From: Acanthosoma haemorrhoidale
Taxonomy: Eukaryota > Arthropoda > Insecta > Hemiptera > Acanthosomatidae
Direction: 5' to 3'
DNA: 64,000 nucleotides
Assembly (NCBI GenBank): GCA_930367205.1
Contig: OV884015.1
Location: 109,866,509 to 109,930,508, forward strand
The position numbers and the translations under genes are program-made. The notes under the pieces were generated by a model. That model did not search any database and was not told the origin of the DNA. It saw nothing but the letters and a program-made list of their open reading frames with translations. The number at the start of each line of letters is the position of its first letter. Position 1 is the stretch's first letter. Shown one piece after another: positions 19,160 to 31,145 of this stretch.

Positions 19160-22100
19160 GCTTTATAACGTTCCTGGAAGATTGGCTGCAGTCTTCTACC
19201 TGACGTTCAACCCGAACGACTTTTCTGACAAATGTTCACCTAACAGTGACAGATTAACTTATGTAAACGTTAGACCACTGCTAAGCTGATCTTTGGAGGA
19301 CTACAAAGCGTTTGTAATATAACCTAAAAATGGTTGAGTGTGAAAAATGGCATACTAGAGATGCGTGTCTTTCTTAAAGGGCAGTTCTTTTGTTGGAAGA
19401 CATCCACTATAGATCTGTGGTTTGGTCCAGGAGGAACCATTTTAAAAAGAAAATTGAGCTAAATATGACAATATACCGTGTTTTTTCGTAGAAACGATAT
19501 TTACCGTTTTCTCTTCTTTCAATGTGCTGTATGTAAAGCTTAGCTTATTACTCGCCTATTAATAAATTGCTTGAAAATGGTAGTTTTAATAAATGGTTTA
19601 CTTTCAATATCACTGAAGAAAATCCATTAGCCATTCGCTTGCAAACGACTTTACTGGCACATATACTCTGTAAAGGTATAAGCGTCACTGATTGAATTTT
19701 AAAACTGTAGAATAGGGTCAAGAGCGGCGAAGTTGACGGTAGTCCGTGACACGTTTACCGAACCAGGGTCGCAGGAGGACGTCCGCGCCAAGAATACTGA
19801 TGAAGAAGCGAACCGACCCTAGGTATCACATACTCGCTTTATTGTCCAGTGACTCTGGTCACGGTTTCCACTGATTGCTCTTGCATAGTTGGCGGTAAGC
19901 CACATAGTTTACTAGTAATTTTAATCAATCTTCACCGGTCTTATAATATTGGAAACCAGTTCCGGTCAAATATGATAACGTTTTGTGAAAAAGTAGAGTG
20001 AGTAGAGTGCTCAATACTATTTAGAAGATAATAAAAATCTTCTTTCTAGGACTATACCCTCCACGAATACTAACAATACAGGAATGAATAATTAAAATAA
20101 AAAAAAGAGTAAAAAATAATTGTAATAAAATTCATAAATATTAGTAGCTACTCTATTAAAAGGTTATTGCTATGGGTTTATCAAAAAAACAGTTAAATGG
20201 TAGTAATCGTATATACTCAAAAAATATATATATATTAATAATAATATCCAAAAATAAAACAAAGATCCTAAATTAGTTACCAAACGACTGTATAGGGGGG
20301 TTTTGAATTTTGGGTATAGGAGGGGGGGTATAGGAGGGTTTTAAAAGTACCTAAGGATAAAAGATGATGGATTTTGAAAAAACCGGAGAGTGGCGTACAA
20401 TATGTTGTCGAATGCAATATGGAGTTCAATGATAAGAGCTGCAGAGGTTAGAAAGGCAGGATCTTGCGTGGTTTAAACTGTATGATATATGTGTTTAATA
20501 TTTTAATATTTAATATGTTGGATATATATTTTTAATATTTAAACTGTAGGATATATATATATATATATATATAATATTTAAGATATAGATATAGATATTA
20601 TGTATATATTGTTGTGATATTAGATATTGTGGAGTTTGTATATAAATATTTAATCCAACCTTGAATCAAGAAGGCAAACAAAAACAATTGAGAGTGGAGG
20701 AAAAAACAAAAGATAGTATAGTTGTGGTTGTGATAATGAAAACACACAGAGCATTATACTCATCTAGTTTTGGAATCAGCCCGTAATACACGTTATTAGC
20801 TTGAGATTGTGAGTAAGAAAAACTTAAAAACTTTGTTGGTTAGTGGTTATTGACTTAAAGCAGAACGGAAGAGAAATAGCAAGAAGAGAAGAAGTATTAA
20901 TTTTGTTTAAAGAATGAAGAGAATTAAAGAAGAAAAGGAATCGAATTTATAGACAAGTATTTATATAGTTAATATAAGTTTATTTTTTTTATTTGTAATT
21001 AAATTCATCTTTTTGCCAGAATTATTTTTGTTAATAGAACCTAATAATAAATAGTAAATAAAATAAATTTAAAGTAAAAGAATAAAAAATAGAATTACGA
21101 CATACCTTTCAAAGAACGTAATAATATATAAGCGGTTATGATACTGGATAGTTTAGGAAAGGTATGAACCAAAGAAGGAATTATCCACGAATTTAGTACT
21201 GTAAGGCGGTATCGAAACAATTTAGAACTATCGAATGTATATTTGGAGTAGTTAATTATTCAATAGAAACTTGGCCATTCATTTATACTTTTGTACAAAC
21301 GAATAACAATCACATACTCATATAAGCAGAAAGGTGGTTATAGAGAATTAGGTGGCACCACAACCCCACCTGCTTGGAAGGTTGGTTTAAAAGGCTTCAT
21401 CATCTAAGCGTCATAATTAAATATTTGCCTTCTCATAGACATCATTGAGATTATATTACATTCCTAAGCCACCCTGGCTTGAATCACGTGATGTAAGCAT
21501 CAAGCCAAGTTGACAATACTGTATATTACTTCTCTTAACTCTCTTTGTTTCCCTCATGTTTCAATGTTTAATTTAAATCTATATAAATCCCTTTTCAATA
21601 TGTCACGATATTTCAATTAAATCAGTCTAGATGATCCAATAACTGCCAACGAATGAGGTGGATTTCCGACCTCATAGAAAGCAAGATATTATGAAACATT
21701 GTAATTAATAATAATGATAATTACTACGATAATTTCCCTGTTAAAAGATTTGGAATTTGTTCTGTAATCAATTTTAATAATATACTCAGTTATTAATGAA
21801 ACTTTTCATGATCACACCAAGTTGAATGCCTTTTTATAATACCATAAAAGTGTATAGTCATTTCATCATTTAAACATACACGTTTCAATAAACTAGTTTC
21901 CGGATGAAAATTTTATTATTTTTACTTTTTAAAAATTGTCAAGTTGGTTTTTAAATTTACCACCAGCTATACAGCCCAGAATCGTTCTTAAATTAGCTGT
22001 TAAAATGTTTTTGTATGCATTTTGAGATATTTAAGAACAGTATGAACATTAGTGGATAAACAAACTAGATTATTTATTAAAAATAATAATCAAAAGTTTG

Positions 22101-22290
22101 CATGAAAAATTGTTTCTTTTCAAGTCAGGCAAATAATTCACTGTGTGACCACATGACTTTACAGCAACAAAAAAAACCTTCCCGGTAAAAAAAGATTTGA
22201 AATGGCCTAAGCCACTCTAACTCATTCTTGTTAAAAAAAAATCAACAAAATTGTGCTAATGTAACAAGTATATAGGAAAGTTTTAATTCA
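19160..22290. other. Long AT-rich stretch without recognised features
   Basis: It includes a (TA)n tract near 20545-20575, polypurine-rich sequence at 20690-20950 and an E-box-like AATCACGTGATG near 21484. No coding exon, RNA gene or transposon terminus could be supported. Confidence 0.45.
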
Positions 22291-22291
22291 A

Positions 22292-22580
22292 ATCTTATAT
22301 AACTATGATTATATTATATATAATCTTATATAACTATGATTATATTATATATAATCATATATAACTATGATTATATTATATATAATCTTATATAACTATG
22401 ATTATATTATATATAATCTTATATAACTATGATTATATTATATATAATCTTATATAACTATGATTATATTATATATAATCTTATATAACTATGATTATAT
22501 TATATTTAATCTTATATAACTATGATTATATTATATATAATCTTATATAACTATGATTATATTATATATAATCTTATATA
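22292..22580 (+). repeat. 31-bp AT-rich tandem array, about 9.5 copies
   Basis: The unit is AATCTTATATAACTATGATT followed by ATATTATATAT. Substitutions are rare (one AATCATAT and one ATATTTAATC unit). Confidence 0.9.
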
Positions 22581-22784
22581 CTAAAAACATTTTTCTCGTG
22601 ATGACCTAACCCAGGTGAATCACCTTAGTACTTTTAATCACCAACATGCTTTTGCCAACTGGACTTTTACTAACAACTTAAAGCCTTAAACCGCTACAAC
22701 CTAGGAGGGTGTGGTTCACCCCCCGCTTAGACCATATTGTAAGCGTTAATGGATACAATAATATCTATGTATATTGGGAGGGGA

Positions 22785-22930
22785 CTAGCCCCAAGGGCTG
22801 TGCAATGCCTGTTATCTATGCAAATGAAATAATAGGTGTTAAGCCAGAGCTATGGAAGTGTTAATTAAATCAGCTCCCGGCTGATAAGATCTCTGCGAGC
22901 ATTGCCTCTACTGCTCCACCCCCCCCCCAC
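22785..22930. promoter_or_regulatory. Candidate enhancer: octamer, homeodomain and GATA motifs
   Basis: Within about 75 bp lie the POU octamer ATGCAAAT (22818-22825), a TTAATTAA homeodomain-type site (22861-22868) and TGATAAGA, a GATA-factor site (22882-22889). The segment is distinctly less AT-rich than its flanks. Motifs this short arise by chance, so only the clustering in a composition island supports the call. Confidence 0.3.
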
Positions 22931-23504
22931 TTTCCTGATTTTAATTTGTATGCATGAAAAATAATACCGCGTGTGTGGGCTCGGTTTAAGTTTTCTGAAT
23001 ATACAGACTTGACAAGTCTCTTCTTCTCTTACACTACTTCGTTCTGTCTATCAATAATTCGAGGAGGAATTTTAGCATGAATGACTAGATAGGATCGATT
23101 AAATTCTAATGAGTGGTATACACATCTCAGGAATAAGCACACTAAAATAAGGCCAATACAACATTATATTATCAAACTATAACGCTAACAACGAGGTAAT
23201 AATTATAAAGGAAATACATCAAAAATATTAAATTAAATCAACGTAGAAGGTACATTAAATATACGTTGCCTACAGCCTTAAGGGAGAATTGAGAAATTTG
23301 AAATGATATAGTTGAAAGTCTTTGAAAAAGGCTTATTATGCCCCAAGAAACTACTCATAGAAAACATTTTAAGAAAACTTTTAACATTTGAAAAAAAATA
23401 TTAGTTTTTATTACCATAACATCAATGTTATATATATACGAAACACATTAAAACATCTCTTTAGACACCCCTGACTGTAGAATTTCCTTCCATTGATTAC
23501 ATAA

Positions 23505-23645
23505 ATACGTGACATTTAGAGTCCTGACAATGTCCTGAGCGTCTGTTGCTCTCGCGCTCCTCCTAAGACCCCGCTTTCTCTTTCGCACGCGAGGGAGGTT
23601 GACAACCATGTGGATTTGGGAGGTCTCTGGGCTTTATGTAAATAT
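23505..23645 (+). mobile_element. LINE family A 3' UTR, internally deleted copy
   Basis: This copy retains CCTGAGCGTCTG, the CTCTCGCGCTC block and GACAACCATGTGGATTTGGG but lacks the middle portion seen in other copies. It lies directly upstream of another copy of the same segment. Confidence 0.65.
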
Positions 23646-23664
23646 GTTATAAATGAGAACATTG

Positions 23665-24018
23665 GCCACAAATTACACTGCGCCACTCATCCGTACTATA
23701 CTCCCCGGAGACTAAAACGGCAATGGCCTCGTGACCTGCTCTGAATACGTGACAGTGGGAGTCCTCGACATGACTAGTTTCTCCAATGTCCTGCGCGTCT
23801 GTGGCTCTCGCGCTCTTGGTCATCCTCCACTGGCTCGTATACGGTGTCGCGGCTGTCGGGGGAGCGTGGGGGACTTCCCAAGACTCCGCTTTCTCTTCCG
23901 CACGCCAGGGCGGTGACAACCATGAGGATTTGGGAGGTCTCTGGTTAAGAATGAAAACATTGAACACAATTACTTATTGCCTAATAAGGCAGATTGTAAT
24001 TTTATCACGATAAATATT
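23665..24018 (+). mobile_element. LINE family A 3' end
   Basis: It starts in the last ORF2 codons (ACTCATCC..., RRLKRQWPRDLL) and runs to the family terminus GCAGATTGTAATTTTATCAC. Both strands are open over about 100 codons without clear coding signal. Confidence 0.75.
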
Positions 24019-24663
24019 TTATTTTATTACTATTTTAATTTATTTTGCATGGAGCGGCATCGAATCAAGTACAATTGATGTTTTTCTATCCATAGAATAT
24101 CTTAGAAATCAGATGGTTCCATTGAGATAATTTTCCTAATCAGGTACAAATTGTATTCGAATAATTAAAAACGCATAGGGACTCGAACACGGTGCTATGA
24201 ATTCGATACAGTTTTTCCAACATGTGTAAAATTTTACTGTATTCTACAAGTCCGGCGAACTACATGCCAAAACATAGTGATATTTGAAATTACATTCCTA
24301 GAAATATATTAATGCCTTAATTGACAAAGAAAGGTTCAACATTTTCAAGTCGAGCTGAAAATAAAGCATTATTAACTAATGGAATAAAACTGAAAGAAAG
24401 GTCGAAGTCTCTCCAAATTTGATATAGCTATCTGCTAGTTAAGTGCTGAAAAGGTTGCTAAGAATGCCACCCTTTGAGCCTGTGGAGAGTGGCACCCTCG
24501 ACATGGAGCGCTCCACTCTTCGGGTTCATGCGCTAATTTAAAGCTTATTTGAGAAAAAAATTCTTTTAGAGACCCCTTAAAAAAAAACTAGATTCTTCCG
24601 ACAAAGGAGGATAGTTTCAGTAACAAAAAAGATTTTTGTCAATTTTAGTCTTCACATATGTAT

Positions 24664-25300
24664 TTTATACCCTGCTAATCTACAAAGTTATACTTAAACC
24701 AATCTGGACATACGGAATAGAGCTATGGGGGACAGCAAAAAAGTCGAGCATCAAGCGTATCCAATCCTTTCAATCAAAAGTCCTGAGAACAATAGTAAAT
24801 GCCCCTTATTACGACACCAACAAAACCCTTCATAACGATCTTAATATACCCTACATTCTATTCTTCAATTCATCCCTTCCAAGTTCATAAAATTCCATAG
24901 TAACCTATCCAACCACCGGGGTTAGCGTAGCACATTGTACTGCACCACTCATCCCTACAATCCTCCTCGGAGACTAAAGCGTCCACGGTCACGTGTGGAG
25001 GTAACAGTGAAACTGGAAATGGCCAGTTTCTCCAATCATGTCCTGAGCGTCAGTGGCTCTCGCGCTGTTAGTCAGCCTCCGCTGGCTCGTATCTGGTGAC
25101 GCGGCTGACGGAGGAGCGTGGGCTTTTTTCCAAAACTCCGCTTCCTCTTTCTCATGCGATGGAGGTGACAACCAAGTGGACCAGGAAAGTCTCTGGGCTG
25201 TTTATTTATTATAATATGGTATGAATGAGATCATTTATCACAATTACTTATAGCCCAATGAGGGAGATTGTGATTTCATCATAATAAAATTATTGTTAGT
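24664..25300 (+). mobile_element. LINE family A, longest 5'-truncated copy
   Basis: The ORF2 C-terminal region is readable: YKVILKPIWTYGIELWGTA, then KKSSIKRIQSFQSKVLRT, then TNKTLHNDLNIPYI and SKFIKFHSNLSNHP. The wording ILKPIWTYGIELWG and KxLHxDLxIP is diagnostic of the Jockey-clade reverse-transcriptase C-terminus. The 3' UTR follows to about 25290 and ends TCATAATAAAATTATTGTTA. Several frameshifts make it non-functional. Confidence 0.85.
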
Positions 25301-26690
25301 TAACATATTTGCATTTTAGCACGGGACAATACAACCTCTTATTGACAGCAACAACCACAGAGTACTTTTTCAAGCAAATAGACTTCTCTATTACGACATA
25401 ATTATAGACAGCACTTCTTTTTTTCTTAGCAGCACAGTTGGCTGTGAACAGAGAAGGAAACTATGTTTCGTAAATCCTTGAGCTAGCCGGTCTCATCTTT
25501 ATTAAATTTGTTATTAATTTGTTTAATTCGCCTTTGGTTTTTATTACTTTTAGCTTATATATTTCTAACGAGTCATGTTTTATCTTGTTCATTATTAGAT
25601 TCTTTGCATTTTCCTCATTAATCTCGAGTCCCATTTTCTATTTTCTACTGTCGTTAAATGAATCCAAGAATCTGTATTATCGACCATTACCCTGAAAAAT
25701 AAAATCAGTGGTCGTACATCCTTGTAGGACTGGTGTACTGTGCAGTGGATACTCTCTCGTGTTGACTTAGGCTTGTGTTCGTTTCTCTCTGTCTAAGTGC
25801 TGTTCCCTTCGTCGTTGTATACCCTCATTGCAGACATTCTGCTGGTTTTACGTGCGTTTAATTTAATTTGCATCTTACCTTGTTTCGTTTTAGTTACGTT
25901 ATTATTAAACTGTTTCAGTATACTCCGACAGTATTTTCTTTTTAAATAAACAATAAACGATACACAATAAAAAATAAAGGACCAAAAGCTAAATACGTCC
26001 AAATTAATATATTTAGTTAAACTCTCTCTTTTAAACTGTTTTAAAGCCAGCTAACGCAGACATGGGGTTTTCTCAGACAAGGGGCAGCTTATAATTAATT
26101 AATATATTTTTTTTATAATTTCATATATTTCTGACTGTGTGATTTGCGCAGGAGATTCAAGCGTATCACATCGCATGGGTCAACAGAACTACGGACACGA
26201 ATATGTATCTGTCATGGCGGATTAAGGGGTACTTCTTTGTAAAATAATTGTAATTGGCTTAAACGAAATTCATAACGTCACTTATTTCAGCCCTCAACCA
26301 TTGATTTATAAATTAATTTATAAACAATCACAAATATTATTCTAGAGGCTTTCCTTTCAAGATCGACAGTAAAATCTTTTTTTGACTCATTCATGGTCAA
26401 TTAATACAATTCAAAGCTAAAATATTTTTTATCAAGAAAATTAAACTAAATTGTCAAATGTTCAGCGGCATTAGTTTCGTTTTAAAACAAAAACTTCAAG
26501 TAATTTCACAAGGCCTTTGACAGTATGTGTGAATTTTAAAGGATCCATTATTTTTTAAATAAACTAATGGGGCATAGAAAGATTTGTCAGATAGATATGA
26601 TAACTAAATAGGTTTTAACAAATTAAGACATTTAAAGTGAACAGTAAATTATTCAACAAAATGAATAGATCTTTGCAATTAACGAACAAA
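25301..26690. other. AT-rich stretch, possible intron of the downstream exon
   Basis: No feature is recognised. If the exon at 26726 is real, this is intron sequence on the plus strand. Confidence 0.35.
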
Positions 26691-26725
26691 TGACTGAAAA
26701 TTACCCATATTCCTCTACCTTACAG

Positions 26726-26839
26726 GACTTTGATGGTAAGGAGTATGTGGAAGTGAGTGAAGACAACTCGTCCAACAAAACTTGCCCAAATACTACATTG
26801 AAGTCATCGGAAGAAATATCCGCTCTGGGACTAGCCTAA
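26726..26839 (+). CDS. Probable terminal coding exon of an unidentified host gene
   Basis: A strong 3' splice site (CATATTCCTCTACCTTACAG, AG at 26724-26725) is preceded by a plausible branch point (TGACTGA near 26691). It is followed in phase 0 by 37 codons and TAA at 26837-26839. The peptide is DFDGKEYVEVSEDNSSNK, then TCPNTTLKSSEEISALGLA. Its acidic, Ser/Asn-rich composition and a balanced codon pattern look like a genuine protein C-terminus. The other two phases stop within a few codons. An AATAAA lies at 26974-26979. The protein family is not recognised, and no upstream exon was identified in the window. Confidence 0.55.
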   Translation, partial: DFDGKEYVEVSEDNSSNKTCPNTTLKSSEEISALGLA

Positions 26840-26995
26840 CTGTTTTATGAAAGAAAACTTTTTTTATAGAAGGAATCCAATCTGAAATATTGGGGAGGTG
26901 GCAAATTTTCAGCACGGTCAGCGATAAATCCGATCAAAGCAGTAAAAGGTAACGGGGGAAGTTGTGTCATAAAAATAAATGTTACACATCCTTGA
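26840..26995 (+). other. Putative 3' UTR with polyadenylation signal
   Basis: If the preceding exon is real, this non-coding stretch to just past AATAAA (26974-26979) would be its 3' UTR. Confidence 0.35.
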
Positions 26996-27284
26996 ATTGA
27001 TGCCAAAACAGTGAAAATATAGCAAAATTGTCATTTCTTCAAAAGTAACAGGATCGGTCGCTGAAATAGTGAGCTCCTGTGCCCTTCTGATCTCCTGATA
27101 ATGATTGTTAATGATTTATATTTAACGTGCTTTGATGATATATTTACTCGTAACTTTAATCATTAGTATCGTATCACGTAATATAATAAGTGTAAATGAT
27201 ACAATATACTATTATATTTAATGTGCTTTTTGATGATATATTTACTCGTAACTTTAATTATACGATCGTATAATTTTTTTTTTT

Positions 27285-27785
27285 CTTTCATAGCCTCTTT
27301 AAATTTACAGATAATTCTATATAATTATAGATTCTCAGGCAAATCTATTTACAAATTATTTTTGTATTTCCTGTAGCATCGCTACATTATATACAGGTTT
27401 TATTATTTTATAAAAATTATATACTGGAATAAACAAGTATGATGATACACATTATACGTGACTGGACTAAACTGACTAATAAAGGTGATGGGGCTCACCT
27501 TTTTGATCAACCTTAAAACTAACTTACTTACTAATTCTTAACCTAATTTTTCCCCGACAGTCTGTTGCCATCGATGCGGGAGGGGTTGTGAGGCCATAGT
27601 GTTAAACACTGGATTTGTCAAGTGTTGCAACGAGCCAAAAAATGTGTCTCCGGTCGATGGTCTTACCTACCGACGGCACACCAAGCAACGGGTGCAGATC
27701 AGCGTTCCTCAACCTCTCGAAAGAGGTATGTCGGACCACTTTTCGTATGATCCCATTCTGGAAATGTTGGAAATACGACTTATAA
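27285..27785 (-). mobile_element. LINE family B 3' end, minus strand
   Basis: Oligo-T at 27273-27284 marks the poly(A) end. Read on the minus strand from 27785, the end of ORF2 is visible (FQNGI(I)RKVVRHTS, FNTMA...PLPHRWQQTVGEKLG and a stop). The 3' UTR follows, with the stem-loop at 27481-27504 and the terminal AAATTTAAAGAGGCTATGAA. This is one of the two copies with a complete 3' UTR. Confidence 0.8.
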
Positions 27786-28047
27786 CGATCGTATCACGTT
27801 ATAGAATAAGTGTAAATGATACAATATAAAAAGCCGATAAACAATTCATGTGCACATTTTGATAAAAGGTATTTCCAAAAAATAACAATTTTCATGAATG
27901 CTTTTAAAATAACAGATTGTTATTGTAGACTATTGCATTTTATTGTAGCTCGCCTTACATTGACTAGTTCTTTATTAAGTTATTTGCAACAGCTTGAGCA
28001 GTATTGCAAAGAAAATTATGATATAATGTATTTTAAGGCACTTCTGA

Positions 28048-28314
28048 AAAAAAAAAGGATCGGGTACGAAGGTGGTAGCCAAAGAGAATTCGTTCAGTGA
28101 AAGCAGAAGGAGCGCAATAAAAAAACAAATAAAACAGCGCTTTGGTTCAATGCTGACAATACCAGTCTTTAAGACTCCTTCGATCAGATCGCCCTTCGGT
28201 GAAGCACTAGTCGAGAGCCTGTCTAGTCCAGGAGTCGTATATGACCACAAGACAGGTTTAACAGCTACAATGCGAAGGACTCCAGAATTATTGATCTTTA
28301 AAGTAGGGGGGTAA
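28048..28314 (+). other. Unrecognised open frame of about 85 codons
   Basis: The frame is open from about 28060 to TAA at 28312-28314. Its composition looks protein-like (Ser-, Arg- and Lys-rich start, then LSSPGVVYDHKTGLTATM and ELLIFKVGG). No ATG in good context, splice site or known family is recognised. It could be an exon or a fragment of an unidentified element. Confidence 0.25.
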
Positions 28315-28431
28315 CGACACATACAGATGTTATATTTAAACATTTAGCAAGTTAATCGTAAAGTGAATCAAAGCCCATAAAAAACAGCTTATTGTATTAT
28401 AATCTTAAGCGAGATCTGTAATTAGAAGCCG

Positions 28432-28499
28432 TTTTTTTTTTCTCTTCATAGCCCCTTTAAATTTACAGATAATTACATATAATTATAGATCCTCAGGCG
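28432..28499 (-). mobile_element. LINE family B 3' terminal scrap
   Basis: Oligo-T followed by CATAGCCCCTTTAAATTTAC and CTCAGGC matches the extreme 3' UTR of the copies at 27285 and 52020-52142, in minus orientation. It directly abuts the family A inverted duplication. Confidence 0.75.
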
Positions 28500-28883
28500 C
28501 TAAAACAGCAGTGGCCTCGTAACTGGCTATAAATGCGTGACAGTAGGAGTCCTGGCAATTGCCAGTTTCTCCAATCTTGTCCTGAGCGTCTGTGGCTCTC
28601 GCGCTCTTGGCCAGCCTCCACTGGCTCGTATCCGGTGAAGCAGCTGACGCAGGAGCGTGGGGGGACTTGTCAAGACTTCGCTTCCTCTTTCGTAAGCAAG
28701 GGAGGTGACAAACTTGTGGACTTGGGAGGCCTCTGGGCTGTCTGTAAATATTGTATGAATGAGCGAGTGAATTGTAAATATGGTATGAATGAGAGCATTT
28801 ACCTTAATTAATTATTACCTAATAAGGCAGATTGTAATTTTAGCACAATAATGAAGTTCAAGTTCAAAATCGTCTTTTAAAGA
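28500..28883 (+). repeat. Left arm of a 384-bp inverted duplication (LINE A 3' end plus flank)
   Basis: The arm holds a LINE family A 3' end in plus orientation (LKQQWPR..., then the 3' UTR) plus about 30 bp beyond the element terminus (GAAGTTCAAGTTCAAAATCG). It matches the reverse complement of 29030-29412 at roughly 97 percent by eye. Because the arms share non-LINE flank, they arose by duplication and inversion, not by two insertions. Confidence 0.9.
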
Positions 28884-29029
28884 AGTTTAAAAGCAATTAG
28901 AAGCCGTAGTTAAATTATATCGTTTTATTTAATTGCTATGAGAAGTTGCAACCTCGTTTTACTCAGGACATGCTTTTAGAAGCGAAATGCTTTTTATCTC
29001 TCTGTTTGCAAAACAACGAAATTAGTTCA

Positions 29030-29412
29030 TCTTTAAAAGACGATTTTGAACTTGAACTTCATTATTGTGCTAAAATTACAATCTGCCTTATTAGGTAATA
29101 ATTAATTAAGGTAAATGCTCACATTCATACCATATTTACAATTCACTCGCTCATTCATACAATATTTACAGACAGCCCAGAGGCCTCCCAAATCCACATG
29201 TTTGTCACCTCCCTTGCTTACGAAAGAGGAAGCGAAGTCTTGAGAAGTCCCCCACGCTCCTGCGTCAGCTGCTTCACCGGATACGAGCCAGTGGAGGCTG
29301 ACCAAGAGCGCGAGAGCCACAGACGCTCAGGACAAGATTGGAGAAACTGGCAATTTCCAGGACTCCTACTGTCGCGCATTTATAGCCGGTCACGAGGCCA
29401 CTGCTGTTTTAG
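29030..29412 (-). repeat. Right arm of the inverted duplication
   Basis: This is the minus-orientation LINE A 3' end with the same flank. On the far side the LINE sequence continues to about 29445 (CTCCGAGGAGGATTATAGGG, the complement of the ORF2 end), so this copy is the longer and probably the original. The spacer between the arms is 146 bp (28884-29029). Confidence 0.9.
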
Positions 29413-29507
29413 TCTCCGAGGAGGATTATAGGGATGAATGGTACAAATAATTAACATTTAATTTGACTAATATGTGGCCGATAAAGTTCTACTGAGGTGC
29501 AATTATT

Positions 29508-29575
29508 GCTTATTGCGAACTTCACCAATACCCCGCCAAGGGACTGTGCAATACCCCGCCAAGGGACTGTGCTGA
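29508..29575 (+). repeat. Direct duplication of a 23-bp GC-rich unit
   Basis: AATACCCCGCCAAGGGACTG followed by TGC occurs twice in immediate succession, then an A-tract at 29581-29594. Confidence 0.85.
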
Positions 29576-29749
29576 TTTTGAAAAAAAAAAAAAAGGTAAG
29601 TACACAGTACTTTGGTCGTACTATTTATTTTATAATCCATTTACAATGGGAATTTACACTTGCTTATTGGTAGCAATTAATTGCTGTAGGTTAGCTCATG
29701 AATACATGAGTGGAAAGCTCAGAATACAGAGGAGAGTAAGGGTTTCCAC

Positions 29750-30190
29750 AATGATAGCTAAGGCGGGGGGTAAATAGAATTACAAATGGACAGACGAGGA
29801 GAGATAGAGAGAGGGGGAGACACTGGCTGGGAGACAAGACAAACGATGCGGGGCTTGGGAGTTCTCTCTCCCGCCACAGAGATCTCCCACCTCAGGGCCT
29901 CTCCCACCTGCGGAAGACCCATCGGACGGGCCGATGAGTTATGAGGAACAGCTGGCAATAACAAGGCCTATATCCCGCCAATGAGCCCTCATCAATATAT
30001 ACCCAGGGTCTCTCCTGGTGTCCATTCCCACTTGCCCCGGAGATGGATCGACCGTTCTCCAGGTTCTTGATGGTAATTCCTACGGGCCATTAACCGTTCG
30101 TGTGTCTAACAAGGCGATGAGCCTCAAGTCTCTGTCCTTAAAGGGGGCTATGTGTAATTCAGCCCATGTATTGTTTATCAACCAATGAAT
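29750..30190. other. GC-richer non-coding stretch
   Basis: The stretch holds purine-rich GAGA-type sequence (AGAGATAGAGAGAGGGGGAG) and GC-rich blocks, with no recognised exon. GAGA-like runs can bind GAGA factor, but this is only a composition observation. Confidence 0.25.
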
Positions 30191-30384
30191 ACATTATAGG
30201 CAATAAATAAGGTATATATCAAACTTATCTATTTCGTTAAGGCACACATGCAATCACCAGTGCGTTTATGATAGAGCGTCGATTTACCTTAAGAGCAAAG
30301 TACTTTGGCGTTTTCTTGAAATTTCACGTACGTTCATTTGATATTGGGAAGACATGGGAAAATAAACTTAGTTTTAAACTAGAA

Positions 30385-30790
30385 ATAAGTTGTACGGAGC
30401 CCCACTATATACTCACTTGACTAACAATACACCTAAAAGTATCCAACAATTCCAGAATGGGATCGTGAGAAAAGTGGTCAGACATACCTCTCTCGAAAGA
30501 TTGCTTGGTGTGCCATCGGTGGGTGAGTTCATCCATCGGAGACACATAAAGTTTTTTGATTCGTTGCAGCACCTGACCAGCCCAGTGTTTAACACTATGA
30601 CCCCACCACCCTTCTCGTATCGATGGCAACAGACTGTCGGGGAAAATCCGGTTGAAATTTTGTTGTTGGATGTAAGTTAATTTTAAGTCTATGATAAATA
30701 AGGTGAGCCCCATCACTTTTAAAGAAGTTCAATAAATTATTGTATAATGTACATCATTATACTTTTGTACAAGCCCGATTCGCAATGTAG
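30385..30790 (+). mobile_element. LINE family B 3' end
   Basis: The ORF2 C-terminus is nearly intact: YGAPLYTHLTNNTPKSIQQF, QNGIVRKVVRHTSLERLLG, RRHIKFFDSLQH, then FNTMTPPPFSYRWQQTVGE and a stop at about 30678. The stem-loop lies at 30700-30720. It aligns with the end of ORF2 of the full-length element at 11066 and so confirms the family B and Jockey assignment. Confidence 0.8.
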
Positions 30791-31040
30791 GAAAATCAGA
30801 AATTGTTTAAAATTTAGTCAAACTTACAGGAAATATAATGACCTATTGTAAATAGATTTATTTGTTGATAACTTTAATGACAAGGACTAATGGCTATAAT
30901 TATTAGTTAGGTTCCAAATTATTAATCTTTACGTTATAATTTTTGTTTTGTTTATCTAATCCAGCATTAAAAGTTATTTAACCTCTATTAGTATGGAATA
31001 TTAAATTAATGATATTTACAGCGTAAATAACAATATGCAC

Positions 31041-31145
31041 AGGTGGTCTGAAAAGTTTCCGACCTCAACATGAAGATGATAATAAAATAAATAAAAGCTA
31101 GTGAAATAAAAGCTTTGTTAGGTCGGAAACTTTTCAGATCACCCT
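31041..31145. mobile_element. MITE, about 105 bp, with 24-bp terminal inverted repeats
   Basis: The left end AGGTGGTCTGAAAAGTTTCC and right end GGAAACTTTTCAGATCACCC are inverted repeats of mariner type. The interior is AT-rich. A second, right-truncated copy lies at 49341-49425. Confidence 0.85.

Noticed and set aside
24176..24215. Possible tRNA-derived SINE (GGGACTCGAACAC)
   Set aside because: No second promoter box, no cloverleaf and no second copy found.
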